Positions 53,641 to 63,392 of a stretch of 64,000 nucleotides of DNA are shown here, piece after piece; within the stretch, counting starts at the first letter, position 1, and every line of letters begins with the position of its first letter. The position numbers and the translations under genes are program-made. The stretch is from Diploptera punctata (Eukaryota; Arthropoda; Insecta; Blattodea; Blaberidae). The stretch lies in the NCBI GenBank assembly GCA_030220185.1, contig JASPKZ010000422.1:629001-693000 (forward strand), read 5' to 3'. The notes under the pieces were generated by a model. The model ran no database searches. It was not told the origin of the DNA and worked only from the letters and a program-made list of their open reading frames with translations.

Positions 53641-53757
53641 GGCCTAAGACTTGGTTGGATGAAGAAGAAGACCTAAGAATAGATGGTGGAATGTTGTGTC
53701 CAAGATCTGACAAAACGTAAAATAAACAATTGGAAACGGCTTTCTATTGAAGTGGTG

Positions 53758-54080
53758 AATGCATGATGCCTTGGCACTGAGCTACGGATCTTGCACTGGT
53801 TCTAGTCTCCATGAGGGAATAAATTGTCTCATTTAATTTCGGCCAGTATGGGACAGATGCCTACCCATCATCATAAGAAATTTGGATAGATACAGTAAGT
53901 AGCGGCTGCAAGTATAGAAAACTGTCTATAACTTCTCGGGACCCGATATGCTAACCACATGTCACCCCTATACCTGCTGGATGATGGGCAGCTCTGTGAT
54001 TACCATATAATGGGGATGTGAGGCCAGTAGCAGGGTGGAAAGCAAGGGCTTTCTAGGCTTATAGTGCCATGGAGATTTTA
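53758..54080 (+). mobile_element. SINE-E copy 4
   Basis: The head remnant is GATGCCTTGGCACTGAGCTA with a weak box B (GGTTCTAGTCTCC). The body carries TTTCGGCCAGTATGGGACAG, GACCCGATATGCTAACCACA and the tail TGTGAGGCCAGTAGCAG. It is diverged. Orientation is opposite to 42295-42642. Confidence 0.78.
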
Positions 54081-54419
54081 CCTGCGTTATTTGTGTCCAA
54101 ATTATTTATATTGAGTGGGGCCTACTAGTGTCTGTTTACTTGTAAAATTAATAATTCAATGTTCCATGGTTTATTCATGTATGTAGGCCTAAACCAGTTG
54201 GAAGTTGTGTCCGTATCGTAAATATCACTGTATATTGTAGGTTTACTGATCTGTTTGATTTTCGACCATTTTGTAAGACTGTAAATTAATTAAATAAGAT
54301 ATAATATGAAATGATCATATTTCACTCACGAAATTAGTCATTATTTACCTACTTCGATTCTAGTTAAACAGGGTCCAGAAGACTTCTATGAACTTGATGT
54401 TTCCGTAATCTGTGTAGGT

Positions 54420-54829
54420 GGCATTACAATGCGAGGTTGGGAAGTGGTTTTTACACAAGAGAGGATATGATTAAAAACAGAGCGATATCCAGGTTTTTAA
54501 TTTCCGAGGTTCTGTAAAACACTTCACAAACGTACGTTTTACATTATTTTTTGCACGATGGTGTTTTCAAAATAATAAATAATACTAAATTAGTTAGTTA
54601 GTAAAATAATAACACCTCTGTTGGAAATATTTGCATTCATTACAAACAACTGACTAACGTTAACAGTGTGGCCAATGTTTACAGGTAAATGCCGAAAATA
54701 ATTTAGTTGAGACTACAGCAGGCCGTGACACCAGTCATAAAATGGCGGCAAGTACGAATTTAATATTTTCTATTTTTTCAAATAAAGTTCAGTTAATTTC
54801 AAATGTAGTGATTTGTTTCGTATACCTTT

Positions 54830-54873
<44 letters not shown>

Positions 54874-55053
54874 TGTATACATACGTAGTATTCATAAAGG
54901 GCAGTGGTTTTACTTCCCGCACGAGGTAGGTAATATGTAATTTTGCAGTGTAGTTATTTAGGTTGGCAACCCGGAAATTTAGGAAATTGAACTTTCACTC
55001 ATGGTCGCTATTGCTGTAAGTACGACAGAACGTACTATCGCGCAAAAATGTAT
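54420..55053 (-). repeat. G repeat copy 3, with TA expansion
   Basis: The inverted counterpart of 1510-2130: TGCGAGGTTGGGAAGTGG at the left and ACGTACTATCGCGCAAAAAT at the right. A TA array at 54831-54868 has grown where other copies have GTATATACA. Confidence 0.86.
54831..54868. repeat. (TA)n microsatellite inside G
   Basis: About 19 TA units, absent from the other two G copies. Confidence 0.95.
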
Positions 55054-55884
55054 CTCTAAAGTGAGAGGTGAAACTATGATAGGGTAGAAGAAATTCTGAA
55101 ATCTTGGCGGAATATGAAAATATACATTTATAGACAAAAAAATCCAAGTGTAGAAGTAGTGAAAATGGAAGGAACATGGAGTAAATGAAGAGTAACATTT
55201 TGTTTTATAATATGTTATAGTAAATTGACTCGCTCGTTACATGTCGCTAATTCATCTTAATGAGAAGAAATCACGCCTGGAATGTGTCGTTAATGATCAC
55301 AACATGGAGCATATTATTTCATAGCCGTCAGTATTTTCAATTTTATTTCAACGTTTTATTCTTGTAATTATCTTCAATAAATTGCACTAATTACGTCAAC
55401 AACAGGAGTGTACAAAATTTCAGCGTCAATTTTTGTTCGTATTTGGGAGTTGTCGATAAGTGGTGTACTGAACTTCGTGTATTCGTTATTGATGTTGAGA
55501 CGTTTTTTTTTAAATGGCGTAGCCCAATGTTGAGCCATAGCCTCTCAGTTACTATACCCGAGCCGCCACATCCCCGGCTCTGAAGTTTAGGTTATACGAG
55601 GGGTAAAGGGAGAATTCGCCCTCTACTGCCAATAAGGATATGGTTGTGCGGGAGTATATGTCTGCCGCAACCAATCACTGCTCTTGACGCAGCTATAGCT
55701 CCCTAGTAAGGTTTGAAATTGCTGAGATGTTGTCAGCTGTATGTCTGCTAACCGCATACATAAAGCGGCCACTCCACTGGGTATCCATATCGGCAACACT
55801 GTCGTGAAAACGTCAAGGCCGGAGAATCAGTGGCTGCAGTATAGACCATGTTAATTTAGTTACGCATGTGGTTAACATAACGAG
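55054..55884. other. No gene; contains one copy of a 95-bp direct repeat
   Basis: 55408-55502 (CAATTTTTGTTCGTATTTGG, GTACTGAACTT) is repeated at 56117-56214. The block between them includes an unclassified GC-richer piece (55510-55860) and SINE-C copy 4. Confidence 0.55.
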
Positions 55885-56117
55885 CCAATGAGACATCTAG
55901 CAGGCAAGTAAGGTATTACTAGGATTATATCGGTAAATTTTGCTTAGATGTATTTTTATTCAGGCTAAGGATCTTTTACGAGTCTGAAATCTTCAGACTT
56001 GGGACTTATGGCTTAAAGTCCCTCCTGGAGGACTTGCTCCTTGGATTTTTTCATCCTAAAAAAATCCATCGACCCCGGCCGGGTTTGAATCCGCGACCCT
56101 TGGAACCACTAGTCCAG
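55885..56117 (-). mobile_element. SINE-C copy 4
   Basis: The minus strand has box B as the complement of CGGGTTTGAATCCGCG, and the body in family order to the AAGGTATTACTAGGATTA end. The head is reduced to TGGACTAGTGGTTCC. Confidence 0.88.
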
Positions 56118-56244
56118 TACAAACTTTCAACGACAATTTTTGTTCGTGTTTGGGAGTTGTCGAACTCTAAGCGTTGTACTGAACTTTATGTACGCATTTT
56201 TTATGTTAAGAAGCGGTCAAGATAAATCGATTTTGAATTACATA

Positions 56245-56600
56245 AGATCCCCGGTCGAGGCAAGTTTCCTGGGTGATGGTTTTTTTCGAGGATGTTAGAT
56301 AAATATCAGGCAACTTTAAGACCTAAACTGTCCCAGAACATTATCTGACCATCATGTTCCCCAAGTTTAGTTTGAATGTGTGAATGAATAGTGTGTTTCG
56401 CCTTAAATATTGTGATAACTCGGAGGAGGCCCTGAATTTAGGCGATCGCTCATTCAGGGAAGCCCTCCATGTCTTGTGTGGTCAAAAAGTATGTTTGTAA
56501 TCCAAAATTCCAAATCTCTATCCCGACAGGTCGGTGCCACTGTAAGGTCCAGCGACATGGGGAATATAAAAAGTACATATAAGGTGAGAGATTAAACTGG
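56245..56600 (+). mobile_element. SINE-K copy 2
   Basis: It begins with a box B remnant (CCCCGGTCGAGGCAAGTTTC). It then carries SINE-A-like text (GTTAGATAAATATCAGGCAA) and the K-specific 3' part (CATTCAGGGAAGCCCTCCAT, GTGAGAGATTAAACTGG). Confidence 0.72.
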
Positions 56601-56639
56601 GTTGGAGAAGAGAAGAAGAATTGAACCATTAATTATCTC

Positions 56640-57152
56640 TAAGGGGCGGATTTCTACGATCTAAAAAATGGAAAATATGCATGTATTTATGACCTAAAAA
56701 AAGATTTAAATATACCTAAAAAGACAAAAATATGACCTTATAATTGAATGAATTTTTTACCCATACTATATTAATTGTTCATCCATATACTTTTTCAATT
56801 GTATCATAAGAAAAAGGAAATCTTCTTCCATTGTCCAGTGCAAACATTTTCTACCTGTTAACAGAAACCTTCGAAATAAGTGTACTGTGAAACTGACGAT
56901 TTTTATACAGATACAATGTTGGTTATTTCCAATCGCCTGATGACTAGGCTATTAAAAACCGAAAATATGACTTTATCATAGAAATAAGCAGAAGTATGAC
57001 CAAAGATCTGAAAAAGTGAGAAATATGACTTTTAAGACCCAATAAAAACCACCTAATCTTAATAATAAGGCATATATAAATGTTTTACATAGTTGAAGCT
57101 TAGAATATAGGCTTTGGTAAAAATATAATAGGTCATAGGAATCCACCCCTTA
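56640..57152. mobile_element. hAT-like MITE, 513 bp
   Basis: Terminal inverted repeats TAAGGGGCGGATTTCTAC (left) and the complement of TAAGGGGTGGATTCCTATGA (right). The flanking octamers are ATTATCTC (56632-56639) and ATAATCTC (57153-57160), one mismatch. Eight-bp duplications are typical of hAT elements. The interior repeats AAATATGACTT-type words (about 56690-57030) and has no coding frame. Confidence 0.72.
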
Positions 57153-57160
57153 ATAATCTC

Positions 57161-57384
57161 ACTCTCTCAGTGAGTTCCAGTAGACTTGTAGTTATCATGT
57201 TCGTCTCTAATTGTGAAATTCTTGGGTTCAAACAAAGGGAGTTAAAATACTGAGCATAGCATTCTTCAAATAGCAAGTGCATATAAATAGATACCCGAGA
57301 TTTATTTTGAGAATCTGGTGACCAAAAACCAAATCAAACGAGGAATTATGGAAGATAACTACACTGTATGAGATCTGGAATGAG
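57161..57384. other. No feature recognised
   Basis: Spacer with no motif. Confidence 0.5.
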
Positions 57385-57660
57385 ATTAATATCTCAAATG
57401 GAAACGGATTGGATACGCTCTCAGGAGAGAACTAGACAGCGTGCCAAAGAGAGCACAGGAATAGAATCCAGAAGGATTGCATAGAAAAGGAGGACGACCA
57501 AAAATTTACATGGCGCAGCACTGAAATAACAGGAAGTGAACAAGAAGGAAAAAGTTGGAATGAAGTCAGGAATTTGGCAACAAACAGACCGGTGGCGTTC
57601 ACGAAGAACCTATGCTTCCAAGAGGAGTAACAGGAACTACTATTACTACAGAATTCTTCG
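57385..57660 (+). pseudogene. LINE C-terminal tail fragment
   Basis: LKWKRIGYALRRE is followed by DSVPKRAQE, NPEG, a RKGGRPKIYM block and a TGGVHEEPMLP-like end. This matches the KWRWIGHxLRK...ALxWNPQGKRKRGRPxxTWR layout. It is yet another LINE family, broken by stops. Confidence 0.75.
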
Positions 57661-57799
57661 GAAGGAAAATAAAAAACCTGGGCCCATGTCGTAGATTTAT
57701 GTCACATAAAGAGCAAAGTGGGTTAGTAATTTAATGTGCAGATTTTAAATGTGTCGCTAGTGACCTCATGTATTAAAGAGCGCCATCAACAGTGCGATG

Positions 57800-57965
57800 T
57801 TAATGGAATTGACTCAGCCTCTAACGGAAATAGGCATCAGACATTTATTCTGGGGGTAAATAGGCCTTCGTTTAGGCCTGATATACCTGATTGACATATA
57901 TTGTTGATTATATCTAAAAAGATGAGGTACTTTACCTCCTACTATTCCAAGTTCATCTTAAGGTA
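57800..57965 (+). mobile_element. SINE-D body fragment
   Basis: It starts with GACTCAGCCTCTAACGGAAA, then ATTCTGGGGGTAAATAGG and TTTACCTCCTACTATTCCAA. The tRNA head is missing. Confidence 0.78.
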
Positions 57966-57980
57966 TGTAGCGGATGTTAC

Positions 57981-57984
<4 letters not shown>

Positions 57985-58040
<56 letters not shown>
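57985..58040. repeat. (AC)n(AT)n microsatellite
   Basis: About 13 AC units followed by about 14 AT units, ending at SINE-A. Confidence 0.96.
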
Positions 58041-58042
<2 letters not shown>

Positions 58043-58393
58043 CCATCCATCCATAGTAATTCTGCCCGAAGGCAGGTCCTTCACTGCAATCACAGCCCTT
58101 CATGCTATGCTTGCAGCTTTACTAGGGAATTGTGTAGGTGTGGTAGCTTCCCGTTGCTTTCCACACCGGTGAAGGATGATGATGGTAATGATAATGGTAA
58201 GGATGATAATGAAATGATGATGACCATATGATTTCGGGGACCGTTTGGGCCTTAAAGTTTTCCTGACATTTGTCTGACAGGTGAGGAAAAACCCCGATAA
58301 AAACCTCACCCAGAAAAACTGCCCCGACCGGGGATCGAACCCGGGCCCGCTGCGTGACAAGGCAGCACGCTACCTCGAGACCACAGCGGTGGA
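58041..58393 (-). mobile_element. SINE-A copy 7, complete, inside a TA array
   Basis: Full-length on the minus strand with an intact head and box B (complement of CCGGGTTCGATCCCCGGTCG). TA repeats flank both ends, so the target duplication is indistinguishable from the array. Confidence 0.94.
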
Positions 58394-58407
58394 CATATAT
58401 ATATATA

Positions 58408-58993
58408 GTGCTATCAGTATAACATTGGACAGCAGATGCGGGAATTTCACTGTACGCTGCTGACGCACTCGCGGCGGGGAACGGACAGCGTAGGATCGCG
58501 GAGATACAATCACATACATTTTCGTAACTCTTTATAAATTGTCGTACTTACCAATTTATTGAAGCAGGTGCTGAAACCTCAGTGTCCATATATTTTTGAC
58601 CCATCTTTATAAAATTTGCTGTACAAATTATGGACTGTTGAACGTGATGGAATTTTTACACCTGGGAATCGTGTTTCAAAAAGTCTTCGTACTTGGCTGG
58701 CAAACTGAGTTAACAAATATTGATTATAAATAAATACATGTTGTTCAGTAGAAAAAAATTAGCTGTTATACAGTTTACACTATGCACACGTCATTCAGTT
58801 CACAATGACAAGCGAGCGAGCACCTTATCTACTCGAAGCACACTAACTGACTGTGACCGTGAATGCGTGGGATGTACTCGTTTACTGCTGTGTCAGCGGA
58901 CATTTCAATTCCGTGTCTGCACGTGTAAGCCTTCGTCATCGCACAGCACAAATCCCGCGTCTGCTGTCCAATACTATACCGGTACCGATCTCA

Positions 58994-58998
<5 letters not shown>
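58408..58998. mobile_element. Foldback element carrying a DUF4817 fragment
   Basis: Inverted ends of about 40 bp: GGACAGCAGATGCGGGAATT near 58427-58446 faces AAATCCCGCGTCTGCTGTCC near 58950-58969, with CTATCAGTAT facing ATACCGGTAC farther out. TA arrays lie on both sides (58396-58407 and 58997-59031). The element looks like a deletion derivative of a mariner-like transposon targeting TA. Confidence 0.75.
58560..58745 (-). pseudogene. DUF4817 (helix-turn-helix) N-terminal transposase fragment
   Basis: The minus strand reads TEQHVFIYNQYLLTQFASQV, then RRLFETRFPGVKIPSRSTVH and NLYSKFYKDGS. DUF4817 is an N-terminal domain of some mariner-like transposases and of captured host proteins. The SxxQVRRLF..RFPG...PSRxTxHNL pattern is clear. 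The catalytic region is absent. Confidence 0.78.
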
Positions 58999-59049
<51 letters not shown>

Positions 59050-59050
59050 A
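58997..59050. repeat. (TA)n(TG)n microsatellite
   Basis: About 17 TA then about 9 TG units. Confidence 0.96.
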
Positions 59051-59279
59051 TGTTTTTATTTAGCATGTTTCACAATGTTTCGCATCTTCCTACGCCCACG
59101 CGCAAACAAACACACACACAAACGTGCATAGCCATCAAAATCGACACCAAAACTTGAGGATATATTCCTCACACAGGTTTAGAAAAGAGAAATAAGAAGT
59201 ACGTTACAACATGGAATTTACACATAATTACAAAGTTATTAGATGCTCTGTTCGTGCACCAGATGAGATGAAATATTCA
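59051..59279. other. No feature recognised
   Basis: Spacer with no element signature. Confidence 0.5.
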
Positions 59280-59490
59280 GAGTGACCACAATTAATCTAC
59301 TGCCATTCTCCTCCACATGTCTCTTTCATTCCAATTTCCATTGTCCAATCCCTTTACCCTCTTGCTGTTAAAACACCATCGATTCGCGTTATTTTTTGCT
59401 GTCTTCTATTATTATTTTACCATGTGGAGTCCATTTTAATATTTTTCTTGGGAGCTTGTCTTCTGTCATACTTTTTAAATGATTATAACA
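59280..59490 (-). pseudogene. LINE C-terminal tail fragment
   Basis: The minus strand reads MTEDKLPRKILKWTPHGK followed by a degraded basic tail. It fits the xxDRLPKKILxWxPxGKRRRGRP layout of RTE-like LINEs. Confidence 0.68.
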
Positions 59491-59574
59491 TTCAATTGTT
59501 TGTTTTTTTATGAAATCCACAATTGCAATTTGAACATACATCTTTTGTTTAATTAGTCAACTAGAAAACTAGCT

Positions 59575-59812
59575 ATATACTGCTCAACCGCCACATATTG
59601 TAGCTAACCAAATTCTTCATGATGCAGGGACTTGTCGCTTATCACCTCACCACTAATAAGCTATTATTAATATTTTTAAAATAATAAATTAATTAATGGT
59701 CGAAATTCCATGACAAAATTTCTTCTGTATGGGAACTCAAATCAGCGCATATCACGTAGCTCTACGCCAAGGCATGGTGCCTCAGACCACACGGCTATGG
59801 AGGGTGATTTAT
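59575..59812 (-). mobile_element. SINE-E copy 5, diverged
   Basis: It contains TTGTAGCTAACCAAATTCTT and CGTAGCTCTACGCCAAGGCA, with the head near CACACGGCTATGGAGG. An AT-rich insertion (59640-59700) splits it. Confidence 0.72.
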
Positions 59813-59939
59813 ATATTTATTTATAGACGCTCAACAAGTAAGCCATACCGTATATATTTTTTAATGGTAAGATGGTAAAAATGGGTGATTATGTTGAAGT
59901 GGGGACATCTGAACCCACTTTACCTTTATGACAAAAAAA

Positions 59940-60035
59940 AAAGGAGGGGGAGAAATCTTAGTAAGATTTGAACTCAGGACTTCCCAAATATGAGTCTCAA
60001 ATACAACTGCATTAAGCCAACTCGCTCGGTGCATG
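59940..60035 (-). mobile_element. tRNA-like SINE head, family unknown
   Basis: The minus strand has GAGCGAGTTGGCTTAATGCA (box A-like TTGGCTTAATG) and GAGTTCAAATC (box B-like). A short G-rich run, GGGGGAG, lies beyond. No known body follows. Confidence 0.45.
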
Positions 60036-60351
60036 TTATTAATTATATTTGTTTTTCGAAACTGAATTGCTGATTAACATTGAATGGGTTATTTCTGAAG
60101 TGTCGTGTGTACAATAAACATCGTGTGTACACAGGGGCGCACCGAGTGTCATAGAAGCACTTCCCCTACTTCATCTGCTACACCAAAGAAAATTCTTGCA
60201 GGAAAGTGATGTCATCGGAGACCGAGGGGAGAAGCACGGGCCATTTTTTTAAATTTTAATTTAATTTAATGCAAGTTGTATCCTAGAGAAGGTAAGGATA
60301 GAAACAGGGGACCGCCTCTATAGTATCTGACCAGTATCTCAGAGAACGTAC
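60036..60351. other. No feature recognised
   Basis: Contains a small local duplication (CATCGTGTGTACA near 60119 with TCGTGTGTACAA at 60103). Nothing else is clear. Confidence 0.45.
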
Positions 60352-60707
60352 AAGGTAACTGTCAACCATTGCATGCCAAAACCTACCTTGATGTTTTTTT
60401 TCCAGAGAAGCATTGTAATATAACAAAGCCGAATAAAAAATGTTTAACCGTAAGGCATCAAAATCCAGCGCCAAATCTCTCATTTAAACTACACGGAAGT
60501 AATACATCACTTCACTTACCTCTTACTCATGCAGAAAGACCATCTGTTTCGTACAGTGGATTGCAAATTGCTGGATTCTAACTTCGATTTCTATGCCTTG
60601 CAGTTAAAAATGACATATATTTTTTGTACGGGCTTGGTATATCACAACGCTTCTCTGGGAGAAATTTGAAGGTATGTTTCGGCATGCAATGGTTGACAGT
60701 TCCCTTC
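60352..60707. mobile_element. M foldback copy 3, complete
   Basis: The left end is AAGGTAACTGTCAACCATTG, and the right end is the complement of AAGGGAACTGTCAACCATTG. The arms are about 110 bp. The centre is unlike the GC-rich centre of copies 1 and 2, so the loop is variable. Confidence 0.86.
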
Positions 60708-60921
60708 TCAGTTCGATTCATGGTCGAATCTAAAGTGTGACTATGGGACTGTTTCACGTTAGTCACGTGAATTCTTGCATTTTGTTACCTGCTAGATGGT
60801 TGCTCCAAGTGCTTCAATCATCTTTGAAAGGATATTTTTTTTTAAATTGAAATTAGGGCTAAATATTTTCTCTATTTGTGTTTTATGAAAAGAGAAAAAA
60901 GTTACATAAATTGCAAATAAA
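60708..60921. other. No feature recognised
   Basis: AT-rich spacer ending at the LINE-1 tail. Confidence 0.5.
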
Positions 60922-61732
60922 CTAACTCTAGCTAACTCACTGACATTATCGAACCAGTAGGTCCATGGCCGAGCGGACATAAGCTCTACCCTTAGCCAAC
61001 TTTTTCAATAATCCCGTGCATAATTTGCCATATTTTCCCAGCTCATTCTTGACGTTCCTACAGGGCGCTTTCCTTCCAGTTTCTATGCCCCTCTTTCATT
61101 CCCCATTCGTGCTACATGTTCTACCCATCGCAGTCTACGAGACTTAACTTTTCAGCTGTTATATAACAAATCTTTTCTTACTATATCTGGCTTCCCATAA
61201 AGATCATGTAGCTCATTGTTTGTAGACTTCTCCATTCACTATCTGTTCGTCTCTCTTTAGTCCAGAATTTTCCTAAGAGCTTTATTCTCAAATACTCGTA
61301 ATTTTTTGTCTTCCCTTAAAGAAATAATCCATATATCGCATCCATATAACTGGGAGAATAACGGTTTCATTTGTTTTGAATTTAACGTTTTTTTAGAGAT
61401 GTTGGGATGACAAAATAACATGCACTTTCAGAATTGAGCCTATGTTTAATTTCATTTTGCACCTCATTTTGATTTGTTATTATTGTTCCTAGATATGTGA
61501 ATTCAGCCACTTCTTAAAATCCCCCTTATTTGTCATTAACTGTCAATTTCCATTATATAGTGAATTTATATGTGATCATATTTATATTGAATTAAATTTA
61601 TTTCCAGCCCCCATTCCTTAGTGCTATTTAATATAATGTGCTTGTTGGACCTTAATATCTCCTCGATGTCGCCTAATAATAGAACATTGTCAACGCACAA
61701 TAACAGCTTATTAATAACATCGAGTTGTACGC

Positions 61733-62068
61733 GTCCACCGCTGTGGTCTCGAGGTAGCGTGCTGCCTTGTCACGCAGCGGGTCCAGGTTCGGGGCAGTTT
61801 TTCTGGGTGAGGTTTTTATCGGGGTTTTTCCTCACCTGTAAGACAAATGTCAGGAAAACTTTAAGGCCCAAACGGTCCCCGAACATCATATGACCATCAT
61901 AATCATCATCATCCTTATCATTATCATCTTCATCATCATCCATCACCGGTGTGGAAAGCAACGGGAAGCTACCACACCTACACAATTCCCTAGTAAAGCT
62001 GGAAGCATAGCATGAAAATGCTATGATTGTAGTGAAGGACCTGCCTTCGGACAGAATTACTATGGATG
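61733..62068 (+). mobile_element. SINE-A copy 8, in LINE-1 copy D
   Basis: The flanks GAGTTGTACGC at 61722-61732 and 62069-62079 are an exact 11-bp duplication. Box B is damaged: after GTCCAGGTTCGG about ten bases are missing, so this copy is probably a weak template for transcription. Confidence 0.94.
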
Positions 62069-62344
62069 GAGTTGTACGCCTTTTTTTAAATCTCTTAAGA
62101 TTTTACGGCATGCTCTAGTACAACATTTAATAGTAGGAGAGATAATACTTCTCTTTGCTTTAAGCCATGGTGAATATGAAAACTGTTGCCTACCCGAAGC
62201 TTAATATTTGTGACATTTAGACATATTCGAATAAGTCTAACTTTTTTGGAATACCTAAGTTCAGCAGGATACCATACCACTCTTCCTCTTAATTGAATCG
62301 TATCGTCGTATATCTTTCTGAAGTCTATATGTTGTACTGTGCCA

Positions 62345-62700
62345 CTCTTCTTCTTCTTCTTCTCCTCCTCCTCCTCTTTGATTTAGATCCATGACATGTT
62401 CCATCCAGAATTAAGATTCCCTCCATCTCTTTTTTGATCTTCCAGGTGCCTTCCCATCCTCTGCTATGCGTACAATTCTATGCGGGATATATGTTGTTTT
62501 CATTCAAATCTTCTTTTTCCACCCATTTACCATCTGTCTTCTTATTTATTCGTTCTTAATTAGCTATTTCCTTGATTTACGTACAATCTTCCTCAGAATA
62601 TTAATTTCATTTGTTTCTAAAGTTTGCTTTGTTTTAATAGTATATGTGCTTGTTTCGGAGGCATATCAATATTGGGCGTATCACTGTTTTATATCAGTGT
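62345..62700 (-). pseudogene. LINE tail fragment nested in LINE-1 copy D
   Basis: The minus strand reads AYASETSTYTIKTKQTLETN, EINILRKIVRKSRK and, farther on, EDGKAPGRSKKRWRES. This is the C-terminal region of a different LINE, ending in a CTT/CTC-rich tract at 62345. LINE-1 sequence resumes after it. Confidence 0.75.
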
Positions 62701-62780
62701 CATTACATTATAATCCCATTTATTTCTAAAATCTGTCCTATACTTAAAAAAATATGATCTATTGTAGACGTGTATGGTAT

Positions 62781-63084
62781 ACCGTAATATGAAAGGTGTG
62801 AGGCAATGTGAAATGTGTTGGAGAGTCGGGAGACGTTATGTAACCCGCACATGCCACCCCCTGGGGCAAATTGTGCCACTTTCCTGATAGAACTCAAGAA
62901 TTCATGATCCGTGCTTAACTTACATTGAATACTTATTAAAACCTGGTTATTATTGAAAAAAGATAATAATTCATTGTAACTTAATTTTACTATTCAAAAA
63001 AATTTATTCTTCTTATCCCCTTCTTAGTTTTTTATTCTTTTTCATCCTAGTTATTAAACTTCGAGTTTAATATTTTGCATAACG
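62781..63084. other. No feature recognised
   Basis: Unique-looking spacer. Confidence 0.5.
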
Positions 63085-63392
63085 ACCAGCCTCATGGGGT
63101 AGTGGTCAGCGTTCCTGACTACTGTTCATGAGGTCCCGGGTTCGATTCCCGGTCAAACCATAGGATTTTTTCCTTAAAGGAAATCATTCCTGTGCTTGCC
63201 CATGGTCTGGAATTTAGGTTAAGTTTAGGTTAAGAACTCTCCTGGCGCTTCATTATCATTTATCACCCATCATAACATCGGGGTAACGTAACTCCGCCTT
63301 CTAGGCGCCCCAACTTCAGAAGTGGGTTACAATTAAGCCAATGCCAGGAGAGTACTCCAGAAATGTCAAAATGACAAGCTGGGGCATTGAAA
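63085..63392 (+). mobile_element. SINE-B copy 6, complete
   Basis: The reference copy of the family. The head is CCAGCCTCATGGGGTAGTGG with box A and an exact box B, GGTTCGATTCCC. The body is GCCCATGGTCTGGAATTTAG, CTCTCCTGGCGCTTCATTAT, CATCGGGGTAACGTAACTCC and GCCAATGCCAGGAGAG. It ends GGGGCATTG with an A tail. No certain target duplication. Confidence 0.93.

Larger units (their letters stand above)
60922..62780 (-). pseudogene. LINE-1 copy D, old, with two nested insertions
   Basis: The minus strand follows the LINE-1 order from an AGTT tail at 60922 through the C-terminal tail, the reverse-transcriptase motif region (HHGLKQREVLSLLLLNVVLE near 62110-62180, where the family has NGLKQGDALSPLLFN) and RLIRICLN, to the TTDQI region near 62760. 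YADD is no longer readable. Heavy substitution and shifts mark it as older than copies A-C. A SINE-A (61733-62068) and another LINE fragment (62345-62700) interrupt it. Confidence 0.87.

Noticed and set aside
58720..59157. 145-codon frame with Cys-rich and Tyr-Ile parts
   Set aside because: It runs antisense through the DUF4817 fragment and then through TA and TG microsatellites.
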